Assembly (NCBI RefSeq): GCF_900112455.1
Contig: NZ_FOLT01000002.1
Coordinates: forward strand, 248,001-312,000
Source of the DNA: Alkalibacterium subtropicum
GTDB lineage: Bacteria > Bacillota > Bacilli > Lactobacillales > Carnobacteriaceae_A
Length of the DNA stretch: 64,000 nucleotides
Direction of reading: 5' to 3'
A program made the translations under genes and the position numbers. This document shows, in pieces, positions 9,074-18,504 of the stretch. Position 1 is the stretch's first letter. Each line of letters begins with the position of its first letter. The notes under the pieces were generated by a model. It did not search any database and had not been told where the DNA came from. It saw nothing but the letters and a program-made list of their open reading frames with translations.

Positions 9074-9110
9074 CACAAACTTTTAATCATCCGATGATAA
9101 TGTTGCTTCC

Positions 9111-9625
9111 CAGCACAATTATTTTTTCTGCTTTACTGGCACTGCTCAAGTTGAATGATTAGGCGGGTACGCCTAATCAAGACCTTATTGGACCTCATGG
9201 CGTTTCGCCTGATAGTCAGTTCTCCCATCATAAAATCCATTGGCAGTACTCAGGGTTTTCCCGTCTCGAGCACTGTCATTGAGGTCATCATTGGACGTGC
9301 TCAATCTTTGTTTTTTCTGAGCACGCTTAATGCTGGACTTATTGGCATCACTGGCAATTATTTACACTGTGAGCACTGCCAAAGATGGACTGAATGAACT
9401 TACCCAAATATTTTTTTCTTCGAGTGAGCCTAATTAAGGTATCATTAGCATTGCTCAGCGCACTTTTTTACGCCAGCACGTCTAATCAGGCGTTCATTGA
9501 ACGCACTCATGATCATTTGTCTTTGAGTGATGCTAATGTGGTCTCTATTGGTATTACTCAAGAAGAATTCACTTTCAGTACTGCCAATCAGCGCATTATA
9601 AGACATTACACGACTGTTTCAGTCC
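9111..9625. repeat. Degenerate array of ~10 palindromic units, period ~51-52 bp
   Basis: Unit starts lie near 9111, 9165, 9216, 9268, 9319, 9371, 9422, 9474, 9525 and 9576. Each unit is an imperfect palindrome of about 36 bp, roughly GAGCACTGCTAATGA, six bases, then TCATTGGCATTACTCA. A variable T-rich spacer of about 15 bp follows. No two units are identical, yet the period stays at 51-52 bp. Short plus-strand frames across it have no ribosome sites and are not believed. It fills the gap between the ykoF promoter and the mscS stop. Function unknown. Confidence 0.75.
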
Positions 9626-9631
9626 TAATGA

Positions 9632-10543
9632 CTACACACCATCGTTTCTTTCTTTCCGCTTCTGTCGTTCTTCATGGATGATTTCGAACGTCTCAGAAGC
9701 CAGTTCCACTTCATCTTCCACTTGCTGGAACTGTTCAAGTATAGCAATATACATGCGGTCTTTTACACCGCGGCGTTCTCTTGTATCGACGATATACCGT
9801 AAACTCAGTGTGATGAAATTATCATCAAAAGCGATGTATACCTGCGGCTTCAAAGAGGCGTTTTCAATACGATAACGGCGTTTCATATTTCGCCATTCCA
9901 CTTCTGCTTCCGTGTTATACGTGCCGATCGTATCCTCTGCAATCTTGAGGACAATGGTTTTTGCGAGCAGGATATCACTGCCAAAATGCAGCGGGATATG
10001 CAGTTCGTCCCAGAGAAATTTGAAATCTGCGGAATAGTTATAGACGGGCGATGTAAAGATGTAACTGTTCGCGACACGGACGATCCGCCCGGTGTACTGG
10101 TCCCCATCCACCCACTGCCCCATCTCCATGAGTGTCGTGCGCAGCAGGCCGATATCGATGACATCCCCTTTCGAACCTCCAAGCAAAACCCGGTCACCTG
10201 TTTTGAAAAAATCACCAAACATGATCGCAAACCAGCCGGCGAAGCTGACGATGACTTCTCTTAATGCATAGGTCACACCGGCACCTGCAAGTCCGATGGC
10301 AGTGGTAAACCCGGTCAAATCATTCCCGAAGATGTAGATGAATGAAAGCCCCAGAATGAAATTGGTCATCCACCGGGCGATTTTTCGTGTAACGTACCAG
10401 TTCTCTGAAGCCTTGTACCGCTTATACAACCTGTTCAAGGTAAACCGTCTAATAATGAGGACCAGAACAACGATCAAAACAAATATGATGATATTGGTGA
10501 TCAAAGGATAAGCTTCTGCATATTGCGTGATCCATTCTCTCAT
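9632..10543 (-). CDS. Small-conductance mechanosensitive channel (MscS family)
   Basis: A 303-residue MscS-type channel that opens on membrane stretch and releases solutes during hypo-osmotic shock. N-terminal membrane helices lead to the glycine/alanine-rich pore helix (GLAGAGVTYALREVIVSFAG) and the beta domain FKTGDRVLLGGSKGDV. The C-terminal cytoplasmic domain ends in a charged stretch. AAGGAG precedes the ATG. It appears monocistronic. Confidence 0.92.
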   Translation of the reverse strand: MREWITQYAEAYPLITNIIIFVLIVVLVLIIRRFTLNRLYKRYKASENWYVTRKIARWMTNFILGLSFIYIFGNDLTGFTTAIGLAGAGVTYALREVIVSFAGWFAIMFGDFFKTGDRVLLGGSKGDVIDIGLLRTTLMEMGQWVDGDQYTGRIVRVANSYIFTSPVYNYSADFKFLWDELHIPLHFGSDILLAKTIVLKIAEDTIGTYNTEAEVEWRNMKRRYRIENASLKPQVYIAFDDNFITLSLRYIVDTRERRGVKDRMYIAILEQFQQVEDEVELASETFEIIHEERQKRKERNDGV

Positions 10544-10630
10544 GACCCGGACTCCTTTATTAAGCCGTTATCGTGTGACGTCGTACTTTAATGATAACAG
10601 TTTAACCGTTTGAAGTGGATTATAACGCAT

Positions 10631-11779
10631 TTAATTCCCGTCATCTTTCGCCTGAAGACTGCTTCCCGCTCTCATCAAGTCAATGCTCCGTTTCACCGCT
10701 TTTTCAAGCAGTACCGGGCCTTTTTCCATTGCTTCAACCAAAGTCATTGGTGCATCCACGATGGGGATCAAAGCATGGATGTTCTCTTCTTCGACCGCGG
10801 TCCGGTCGCTGTCTATCTTTCCGGCAAATAAAAGAACCGGCACATCAAACTGTTTAGCCAGACGGCTGATCCCGACCGGGACTTTCCCTCCAAGTGACTG
10901 GTCGTCAAATTTACCTTCGCCGGTAATGACCAGATCCACCTCTTTGATCAGGGTCTCAAGGTCTCCCTTTTCAGCTAACAGCGACAGCCCGCTCTGGAAT
11001 TCACAGGGGAAGAAGGACAAGACTGCAAACCCTATCCCGCCGGCCGCTCCTGCCCCTTCCGTGTTTCGTTCATCTTTCCCGGTCACGTTTGATACGATGT
11101 CGGCATACCGCTCCATCGTTTTGTCGTAGGCTGAGAGTTCGACTTTACCCAACCCTTTCTGTTCACCGAAGACATAAACCGCTCCCTTTTCTCCAAGCAG
11201 CGGGTTGGTCACATCCGAAGCGATCAGCCAGTTCACGTCCTGGACTCGTTTATCCAACCCGTCCATATCGATAGACTGGACGTTGTTCAGTTCCACAGGC
11301 AGCATTGACAGCTCTCCACGCTCAGCATTCCTGAATACGACGCCCAGTGCCTGCAGGAGGCCCATGCCACCATCGACCGTTGCACTGCCACCTAATCCTA
11401 AAATGATCGTCTCTGCGCCATAATCAAGCGCTTGCGCGATCTGTTCTCCGACGCCAAAACTTGTATGATTTCTCGGATGCAGGCTCTCCTTGTCTGCCTG
11501 GATCAGTCCGGTACCTTCAGCTACCTCTATCACAGCTGTCTTGTCCTTTTCCACCCAGCCCCAGCGGCCAGAATAAGGCCTCCCGTTCACACCGGTTATG
11601 GTTTCAGTGATGACTTCTCCGTCCATGACACTGACAAAGGCATCCACTGTCCCTTCTCCGCCGTCAGCAATGGGAAAGCCCGTCACCTGATGATCCGGCA
11701 GCGCGTCTTTCACACACTGATTGGCTGTTTCACTCGTCATCGATCCCTTGAAGGAATCGATCGCTGCAAGTATTTTCAT
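10631..11779 (-). CDS. Glycerate kinase (type 2 glycerate kinase family, GlxK-like)
   Basis: It phosphorylates D-glycerate with ATP, feeding glycolysis. Family motifs are visible: AAIDSFKGSMTS at the N-terminus, PIADGGEGTVDAF, LGLGGSATVDGGMG and VITGEGKFDDQS. The frame extends 22 codons upstream, but MKILAAID at 11779 with a GAGAGGAG site is the usual start (382 residues). An extended -10 (TGCTATACT) near 11811-11819 suggests its own promoter. It lies next to genes whose predicted reactions release glycerate, from which a terminator separates it. Confidence 0.92.
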   Translation of the reverse strand: MKILAAIDSFKGSMTSETANQCVKDALPDHQVTGFPIADGGEGTVDAFVSVMDGEVITETITGVNGRPYSGRWGWVEKDKTAVIEVAEGTGLIQADKESLHPRNHTSFGVGEQIAQALDYGAETIILGLGGSATVDGGMGLLQALGVVFRNAERGELSMLPVELNNVQSIDMDGLDKRVQDVNWLIASDVTNPLLGEKGAVYVFGEQKGLGKVELSAYDKTMERYADIVSNVTGKDERNTEGAGAAGGIGFAVLSFFPCEFQSGLSLLAEKGDLETLIKEVDLVITGEGKFDDQSLGGKVPVGISRLAKQFDVPVLLFAGKIDSDRTAVEEENIHALIPIVDAPMTLVEAMEKGPVLLEKAVKRSIDLMRAGSSLQAKDDGN

Positions 11780-11864
11780 GAATCCACTCGCTCCTCTCGC
11801 TCTTTTTTTCAGTATAGCACAGGATTCTGGTTCAAAGTCGTACAATACCTATGCTTTTGTACCA

Positions 11865-11897
11865 AGTAAAAGGCGCAGCGATAAACCGCTGCGCCTG
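11865..11897 (-). terminator. Terminator after the GH4 gene
   Basis: GGCGCAGCG and CGCTGCGCC form a strong stem followed by TTTT on the minus strand. Confidence 0.85.
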
Positions 11898-11907
11898 CAC
11901 GTATACA

Positions 11908-13230
11908 TTACTTCAATTCAGGCCAGTACTCTTTATTGGCTTCGATCAATGCATCCAGCACTTTACGTGCTTTCTTCGCATCTACGACTGTCCGGTTAAG
12001 CGTCAAGGCCTGCAGCGCTTTAGTGTAAGAGCCCTCCATATAGGCTTTAACCGTCAGACGTTCAAAAGCATACTGGTTCTCGATAAGTCCTTTATAGAAT
12101 GTACCGATTTCACCGACAGCGTAAGGGGCCGGGCCATTGGCACCTAAAGACGCGGCAACTTCCACCATGCTGTCATCTGGAAGATTCGATACGATACCGT
12201 CATTTCTCACCATAACAACGAAGGTTTTACGCAGGTTATTGGCAATCGAAGCAGCGACTTCCACCATCATATCGCCATGTGCATCGTTGTGGACGACTTT
12301 GGAATCTCTTGCTGTTCCGTTTTCAACAATACGTCGGCATTCTTCGAAAACTTTCTGCTCTCTTCCGATACGCACTTCATCTGTACGCGTCCACTCCGGA
12401 TCGAGTTTAGACAATTTGTACTCAGGATAGAGGTAGTACTGCAGGTATGTGTTCGGCAGGTAATCAGGGAAGTCAATCAGCATATCTTCGACCATGGCAT
12501 ATGTTTCAAGCCAGGACTGATCACGCTGCTCGGCATCAACAGGACGGAAGCCGCCGTTTAATATGATCTCTTTGATTTCAGGCGCTCTGTCTTTTCCCGT
12601 TTCATCATAGATATGAGTGAACCAGCCGAAGTGATTGAGACCAAAGTAGACAGGTTCGAATTTGTTTACATCCAGATCGATCAGACTTGCAAATGAGCGT
12701 AACAGGTTGACTGGCTGATCACAGATGTTCAGTATTTTATCTTCTTTCGGGAAGAGTTTGTCTAGAGCCAGAGCAACGATCGCAGCCGGGTTTGTGTAGT
12801 TTAAAATCCAGGCATCTGGGCTTAAACGACGCACATCTTTTACCATTTCCTCCATATCTCGAATGGAACGCAGACCATAGGCAAAGCCGCCCGGTCCACA
12901 TGTTTCTTGACCGATCACGCCTAAACTTAGAGGGATTTTCTCATCTTTCTCCCGCATGTCAAAGCCACCCGTACGCATTTGACAGAAGACGAAGTCGACA
13001 TCCTTATAAGCGACTTCCTTGTCAGTCGTATAAACGATTTCTACTTCCGGTGCTTCCTCTTTAAATAATATTTTGGCAAACTCACCAATGACTTCCTGTC
13101 TTTTCTCATTGATATCGTATAAGACGATACGGTTGAGCGCGAACTCATCCAAGTGTGTTGTCATAGCTTTTAAAATCCCGGGCGTCCATGTTGATCCGCC
13201 ACCTACTAAAACGATATTATTCTTTTTCAT
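11908..13230 (-). CDS. GH4 family 6-phospho-alpha-glucosidase
   Basis: A 440-residue NAD- and metal-dependent glycosidase of family GH4. Visible are the N-terminal Rossmann motif VGGGSTWTPG, GQETCGPGGFAYGLRSI, NYTNPAA, the CDQP motif that resembles the CDxP form of phospho-alpha-glucosidases, and GLNHFGWFT. It hydrolyses phosphorylated alpha-glucosides delivered by a PTS and starts 21 bp after the EIICB gene ends. In this operon 6-phospho-glucosylglycerate is a plausible substrate besides maltose-6-phosphate; that is inference. Confidence 0.88.
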   Translation of the reverse strand: MKKNNIVLVGGGSTWTPGILKAMTTHLDEFALNRIVLYDINEKRQEVIGEFAKILFKEEAPEVEIVYTTDKEVAYKDVDFVFCQMRTGGFDMREKDEKIPLSLGVIGQETCGPGGFAYGLRSIRDMEEMVKDVRRLSPDAWILNYTNPAAIVALALDKLFPKEDKILNICDQPVNLLRSFASLIDLDVNKFEPVYFGLNHFGWFTHIYDETGKDRAPEIKEIILNGGFRPVDAEQRDQSWLETYAMVEDMLIDFPDYLPNTYLQYYLYPEYKLSKLDPEWTRTDEVRIGREQKVFEECRRIVENGTARDSKVVHNDAHGDMMVEVAASIANNLRKTFVVMVRNDGIVSNLPDDSMVEVAASLGANGPAPYAVGEIGTFYKGLIENQYAFERLTVKAYMEGSYTKALQALTLNRTVVDAKKARKVLDALIEANKEYWPELK

Positions 13231-13251
13231 GATAAGCTCCTTTTCTATTCT

Positions 13252-14868
13252 TTATGAGTTTTTATGTTCATACATATAATTATCAACGATGTTTCTCATT
13301 TTAGAAATACGTCCGCCGTATACGACATGAACCGTATTAGCATCTGGTCTTACGATACCATTGGGTTGTGTTCGTTTCAGTAGACTTTCGTCGACCAGTT
13401 GACCATCCGCGACTTCTACTCTCAATCGGCTGATGCAGTTATCAACATCGGTGATGTTTTTCAAACCACCCAATCCATTAATGATATCTTCCGCTGTCTT
13501 TCTGTCTGATTCTTTGACACTGACACTTTCATCCACTTCTTCTTCATCTTCAAAATCTGATTCTCTTCTACCGATCGTCATGACGTTGAATTTTGAAATG
13601 ATGAAGGTATATGAGAAGTAGTACATTGCAAAGAAAATAGGGCCAGCTATTAAATAGATGTACCAGCCTGTTTCCATGCCTTGAAGCATGCCGAACACGA
13701 TCCAGTCAATGATTCCACCTTGTATATTCCCGATCGCTACATTAAGCAGAGCAGGTACTAAGAAAGCCAGTCCGGCGAAGATTGCATTGACCACCCATAA
13801 AATTGGAGAAATGAAGATAAAGGTGAATTCGATCGGCTCTGTGATCCCTGTCAGTATGACTGCTGTCACACCAGCCAGGAAGAATTTCAGTACGCGGTCT
13901 CTTTTTTCTGGTCGAGCCATTTTATACATGGCAAGTACCGCTGCCGGCATCCCAAAGACCATGTGAAGGATTTTCCCTTGAGCAAGGAAGGCCGTTGCGT
14001 CTGTTGAAAAGGCTAAATTATTATCGAGTTGATAGAGATAGATCTGTAATGCACCGACCAGCGATTCCCCATCGATGTTCTCCACGCCACCTAAAGCCGT
14101 AAATCTGAAGGTCTGGTTAAGTATGTGGTGAAGACCTGTTGGATTGATGATCTTCTCAGTAAAGCCATACAGGAATACCCCGAACGAACCGCTTTCACTG
14201 ATCAGTCCACCGACTGCAATGATAGCCTGGTTGATCAACGGCCATACAAAAGCTAACACTATTCCCACGAGTGCTAGAATAATTGCTGCTGCGATCGGAA
14301 CAAATCGTTTGCCACTGTAGAAGGTCAGAGCCGGATGCAGTTCCGTTTCTCTGAATTTGTTATGAAGGAACACGCCCATCAGACCTGCCAGTATCCCTCC
14401 AATGACGTTTGTGTTATAAACGAAGATACCTAAAGTATTGGTGAATAAAGAATTCTGCAATGTTGCATCAACTTGGCTTAAGCCTTCCATATCCATTAGA
14501 TAAGCAATCGAGGTCGTTTCAGCTGTAAAGCCTTGAGCCTGAAGCACATATGTCATACCAAGCAGCATGGCGATATACCCTACTGCTCCGGCGTAAACCG
14601 CTACTTCCTTATCTCGCTTGACCATACCCAAAGGAATAGACATCGCGAACAACAACGGCAGATAACCAAACGGCAGCGCAGACAATCTGCGGATAAAACC
14701 GAAGACCAGCTGCAGTGTTTCATTTCCTAAAAACGGAGCGACTTCGATGATAGCCGGATTTTGTAAAGCCGCTGCTAATCCAAGGAAGATAGCCATGAAT
14801 GACAGTAAACTGATCGGGAAAAGCAGTGATTTCCCGAAACTCTGGAAGTTCTTTTTAAAGTTTGACAT
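13252..14868 (-). CDS. PTS alpha-glucoside-type EIICB permease
   Basis: A 538-residue PTS transporter of the glucose superfamily. Residues 1 to about 430 form the EIIC membrane channel (PFGYLPLLFAMSIPLG, NPTGLHHILN, ITGITEPIEFTFIFISP quoted in part), and about 455-538 form the EIIB domain, with the phosphorylated cysteine in DNCISRLRVEV. It imports and 6-phosphorylates an alpha-glycoside. No EIIA is encoded nearby, so a general EIIA-Glc must serve. It is flanked by GH38 and GH4 hydrolases in one operon. Confidence 0.9.
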   Translation of the reverse strand: MSNFKKNFQSFGKSLLFPISLLSFMAIFLGLAAALQNPAIIEVAPFLGNETLQLVFGFIRRLSALPFGYLPLLFAMSIPLGMVKRDKEVAVYAGAVGYIAMLLGMTYVLQAQGFTAETTSIAYLMDMEGLSQVDATLQNSLFTNTLGIFVYNTNVIGGILAGLMGVFLHNKFRETELHPALTFYSGKRFVPIAAAIILALVGIVLAFVWPLINQAIIAVGGLISESGSFGVFLYGFTEKIINPTGLHHILNQTFRFTALGGVENIDGESLVGALQIYLYQLDNNLAFSTDATAFLAQGKILHMVFGMPAAVLAMYKMARPEKRDRVLKFFLAGVTAVILTGITEPIEFTFIFISPILWVVNAIFAGLAFLVPALLNVAIGNIQGGIIDWIVFGMLQGMETGWYIYLIAGPIFFAMYYFSYTFIISKFNVMTIGRRESDFEDEEEVDESVSVKESDRKTAEDIINGLGGLKNITDVDNCISRLRVEVADGQLVDESLLKRTQPNGIVRPDANTVHVVYGGRISKMRNIVDNYMYEHKNS

Positions 14869-14886
14869 TGTAAAACCTCATTTCAA

Positions 14887-17448
14887 TTAGTTTTGAATAA
14901 TTATATTCCCGATTTCCTGTGGAGCAAGAGTTAATCTATTGACCTCCTCTTCTTTTCTTTCCATTGGTGTTGCTTTAAATGCCGCTTTGGGAAGTGACAA
15001 GGTTATATCTTCATTTTGGGGGTTGAACAGACGGACAAACAATTCATTTTCTGCTGTCAGTCTAGTGGATGAAACGACCAAACCACTTAATTCTAGGGAT
15101 AACTTAAAGGACGTTTTTCCTACGGTGTTTCTCGGATTGATATTGAAGCGATTGAATTCTTTCAACTGATACCCGACTAGTGGCGTCAAGTATTCTTTTG
15201 CACTATGGCTTTCCTCCGAATGGTCGTGAGCTACTTCAAAAGCAAAGTGGAAAGTGAATGGCTCATCGATCAGCTGATTATCCGGTGTCTCGATCTCGAT
15301 TCCAGACGGTCTGCCTGGCCGGTTGACCAGTTCGCGCTGTCCCAGATGAGAAAATGTTCGGAACAGTGTCAGATGAATGGCATCATCCAAGACTTCGTAT
15401 TCTTTCAATCCTTTTGTATAAACAGTAAAGGCAGCTTCCTTATCTTTTAATGAGATAAAGCTCTGAGCTGTTTCAATGCTCACAGGCTTTTCAGCCCACT
15501 TATCTTTTTCCCATACGCTCAAGGGTTTTTCATTATAGACAGGTTTCGACTGGGTACTCATGTAGCCGTCTACTTTAACTTCATCCGTCTGGACCCCTGT
15601 CTTAAAGACAGCTCTGTAGCGATTATGTTCTGTTTTATTCACGTGATTCATTGTGACATAAACTTTTGGATCATTTGGATACAGTCTTAGTTTTGCTTGA
15701 AAATCCACTTTAAGGTTTGCTTCTTTCTTTTCTCTCAGCCCCTTGTTTTCTGGAACGTCTAACTCCCAGTTTATATGCATTTCTTGATAGTGCTTTTCTT
15801 TTACAACTTCGACCGCCATTCTTCCACAGTCTTTGCTGTTTAACACCCAATCGTTTACAGGTGGGGAATAATCATAGCTGTCTCCTGCATCGCCACTGTT
15901 TTCAAGGGAAAGGATATTTGAATAAATGGCATGGGTCTGTTCATTTTTGTAGCACAAAACATTATCCTCAACAAACAGTTTCCCATATGCGTTGTAAATA
16001 CTCTCATCTGATTTCCGGGTCGCTTCTTCCTTCTCACCATCCACTTCTTCAAAAGTCAGGTAGCGGGCAGACAATCCTTCGATTTCATTGACCGGCAGCA
16101 CGATTTTTGTTCTGTATACTTTGATATCCAGCAGACGCGCCGCTACTTGACGATCGATCAGCCCCGCATCCTCCTGGTCCTGAGAAATGACAGAATACCC
16201 TATTTCTTCTTTGTTGGAATCGAAGATACGGAATCCTTTTGTACGCGTCAGCATGTCCAGTTCAACAAACTGATTCGATCGTTTTTCAGGCAATGGATTA
16301 ACGACCACGATCGTGTTCCCGGTTTCTTTATTCCCTAAGGTCATCAGTCTTAAATGAAGCTCTATCTGTGTATCGACCATCTCTTTCGCATTCAGCAGGC
16401 GCTGCTTGATGTCCTGATTGACTTTATCTGAGTTGCAGCCGCCGATACTATCATGAGCATGTGTCCCGAAAAGTATTTTAGATACTTTCTCGATCACTCC
16501 ATGCGGATAAGGGATGCCTGCCTGTTCGCCGATCACTGCCAAAGGTTCCAGTACGTTGTATAAGTTATTTTCAATATCTGTGTTAAGAAGTTTGATGTCC
16601 ATACGCGTCGACCCGATCGTCCGGTGGATGCGTGCGTGCTTACTGTCAGTCAGTTCGCCTGTCACCACTTCCAGATCATCTCTGTCCAGTTGATCCACGT
16701 AGGATTCGAAATCGCTGATCATTACGGTATCTTCCGGGTAAATCTGTTTTATATTCTCCATCACATGGTGTATGTTCTTCTGAATAGGCATCTGATCGTG
16801 TCCGTTCATGATCAGTCTTGCGTTTGATGCAGAATAATTATCAAGCACAGACATGATTTTTTTCATACGCTGGCTCAATTCTTTAGGTTCTTCTTCAAGA
16901 TACTTTGCTCCCTGGTAGCCTGTAGCCAGATTGACCCCGACCACTTCTGATCCATCGACACCCTTCCATAAGAAATCGGATTTTTCAGCTTTCAGCTCGC
17001 TGAACCCTCTCCAGAAGAAGGTAGACTCTATACCAAATTGCTTGTATATCTGCGGCATCTGGCTTGCATGTCCAAACGTATCCGGAGCATACCCAACCAG
17101 CATCGGTTCACCAAATTCTTCTGCCCGCCTGATTCCGTAATAGAGATTCCTGAATACGGATTCACCGTGGACCAGAAGCAAGTCAGTCTGCGTGTACCAT
17201 GGACCTACTCTTAAATTCCCTTTCTCTATCAACTGTTTCATTCTCGTTTCTGCTTCAGGTTCCAGCTCCAGATAATCGTCGATCATCACACTTTGGCCAT
17301 CCAATATATATATGGTATCCGGATGAGCCTCCAGAAACTCCATGACTTCCTGCATATGATTTCTCAGCAATACCTTTGTTTCATCTTTAGTGAAATACCA
17401 TTCTCTGTCCCAGTGAGTGTGCATTAATATTCTTATCTCTCTATTCAT
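14887..17448 (-). CDS. mngB: GH38 alpha-mannosidase, MngB-like
   Basis: An 853-residue family GH38 hydrolase. The zinc-binding HTHWDREWY lies near residue 9, and APDTFGHASQMPQI holds the catalytic aspartate. The size and the short bacterial N-terminus fit MngB, which splits 6-phospho-mannosyl-glycerate into mannose-6-phosphate and glycerate. The frame opens at 17481, but the ATG at 17448 follows a GAGGAG site. It is the first gene of the mngB-EIICB-GH4 operon, with 18 bp to the next gene. Other phospho-mannosides are possible substrates. Confidence 0.82.
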   Translation of the reverse strand: MNREIRILMHTHWDREWYFTKDETKVLLRNHMQEVMEFLEAHPDTIYILDGQSVMIDDYLELEPEAETRMKQLIEKGNLRVGPWYTQTDLLLVHGESVFRNLYYGIRRAEEFGEPMLVGYAPDTFGHASQMPQIYKQFGIESTFFWRGFSELKAEKSDFLWKGVDGSEVVGVNLATGYQGAKYLEEEPKELSQRMKKIMSVLDNYSASNARLIMNGHDQMPIQKNIHHVMENIKQIYPEDTVMISDFESYVDQLDRDDLEVVTGELTDSKHARIHRTIGSTRMDIKLLNTDIENNLYNVLEPLAVIGEQAGIPYPHGVIEKVSKILFGTHAHDSIGGCNSDKVNQDIKQRLLNAKEMVDTQIELHLRLMTLGNKETGNTIVVVNPLPEKRSNQFVELDMLTRTKGFRIFDSNKEEIGYSVISQDQEDAGLIDRQVAARLLDIKVYRTKIVLPVNEIEGLSARYLTFEEVDGEKEEATRKSDESIYNAYGKLFVEDNVLCYKNEQTHAIYSNILSLENSGDAGDSYDYSPPVNDWVLNSKDCGRMAVEVVKEKHYQEMHINWELDVPENKGLREKKEANLKVDFQAKLRLYPNDPKVYVTMNHVNKTEHNRYRAVFKTGVQTDEVKVDGYMSTQSKPVYNEKPLSVWEKDKWAEKPVSIETAQSFISLKDKEAAFTVYTKGLKEYEVLDDAIHLTLFRTFSHLGQRELVNRPGRPSGIEIETPDNQLIDEPFTFHFAFEVAHDHSEESHSAKEYLTPLVGYQLKEFNRFNINPRNTVGKTSFKLSLELSGLVVSSTRLTAENELFVRLFNPQNEDITLSLPKAAFKATPMERKEEEVNRLTLAPQEIGNIIIQN

Positions 17449-17482
17449 GGAATTCTCCTCAAAATTATTTATCTTGAACACA

Positions 17483-17532
17483 GTATACCGCTTACATTAG
17501 GGCCTGCACTCCAAAGAGACGGATAATTATCC
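17483..17532 (-). promoter_or_regulatory. Control region of the mngB operon: cre-like site and palindrome
   Basis: On the minus strand ATGTAAGCGGTATAC is close to the catabolite-responsive element consensus (it misses the conserved C near the 3' end). It overlaps a TATACT -10. A perfect palindrome GGATAATTATCC lies at 17521-17532 and could bind the RpiR regulator. Both assignments are inferences. Confidence 0.45.
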
Positions 17533-17608
17533 AAAACAAAAAACGACTATGCGCTTACGCTAGATTCACCTACCGAAAACGACATAATCGATTATTGTAT
17601 TCCCGTTT

Positions 17609-18331
17609 TTAATCATACTCCCTTTTCAACTGATTGATCACTTCATTGATCATCAGGATCATATGAAGCTGCTGTTCTCTTGAGATTCCTTCCATTTTAT
17701 CTATCGATACATCATGGTGAAAACTAAATAAGCTGCCTTCCATGATCGATGAGTCTTTTTTGGTGATGGAAAGAACGTTCATTTTTGCTTTTTTAGCATC
17801 GTGCATCAACTGCAGACCACGCTGAGTTTCTCCTGAACTGGATAAGATCAGGATGCTGTAATCTTTAAACTTCTCCAGCATCTGCAGTTCAGACACGACA
17901 ATGGCCGGTATTCCTAAATACAAAAGCTGTCTAGCCATATATTGAGCTGAGACATGCGAGGCTCCAAGCCCGAATAATAATAGGTGGTGTCTGTTTCTAT
18001 ATAAAAAGTTCACCAGATCATTGGCACTTTCAAAATCGATTTTACTTAAGATATCTTCCGTATTGCGGATATGCCTGGTGGATTTTGATTTGATATGTTC
18101 CACATCTTCTTTGATGGCATACTTTAAGTCACTAAAGCCATCGAAACCCAGAAGTTTACTTGTTCTGTTGATCGTTGCCTGTGAGGTATAACTCTCCTGT
18201 GCTATCTTTATCACTGTTTCGTAAGGAATAGACTGGAAATGTTCTTCCAGGTAATCTAAAACAGCTTTTTCACTTCTTGTTACGGGTCTGTCAAAATTTC
18301 GTTCTTTTAATTGATGAATCACACGATACAT
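17609..18331 (-). CDS. MurR/RpiR family transcriptional regulator
   Basis: A 240-residue regulator with an N-terminal helix-turn-helix (about 20-75, IAQESYTSQATINRTSKLLG) and a C-terminal SIS sugar-phosphate-binding domain (about 105-235, LFGLGASHVSAQYMARQLL). The frame opens with GTG at 18340, but the AGGGAG site is better spaced for the ATG at 18331. It lies directly upstream of the mngB operon on the same strand and most likely responds to the phosphorylated sugar in that pathway. Confidence 0.88.
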   Translation of the reverse strand: MYRVIHQLKERNFDRPVTRSEKAVLDYLEEHFQSIPYETVIKIAQESYTSQATINRTSKLLGFDGFSDLKYAIKEDVEHIKSKSTRHIRNTEDILSKIDFESANDLVNFLYRNRHHLLLFGLGASHVSAQYMARQLLYLGIPAIVVSELQMLEKFKDYSILILSSSGETQRGLQLMHDAKKAKMNVLSITKKDSSIMEGSLFSFHHDVSIDKMEGISREQQLHMILMINEVINQLKREYD

Positions 18332-18504
18332 TCGATTCACTCCCTAGTTTACTATTACCTCTGTCTTTTCCATTTTACTTGAAAAATCCTGAAAATGATA
18401 AAAGATTTTAATTCTGTTTAATTCCTCCACGCTAACGTGTATACTGTATAAGGGTTTTAGCGTGTCTAAGCCCCTTAAAAATATTAACAACGGGAGAGAT
18501 TATT

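Noticed and set aside
9111-9625. CRISPR array
   Set aside because: Repeats are not identical, the palindromic part is longer than the spacer, and no cas genes are present.
9155-9681. Two plus-strand open frames of 80 and 95 codons across the palindromic array, looking like a 17-residue repeat protein
   Set aside because: No ribosome sites, unit lengths alternate between 51 and 52 so codon phase is not kept, and the frames follow from the DNA repeat.
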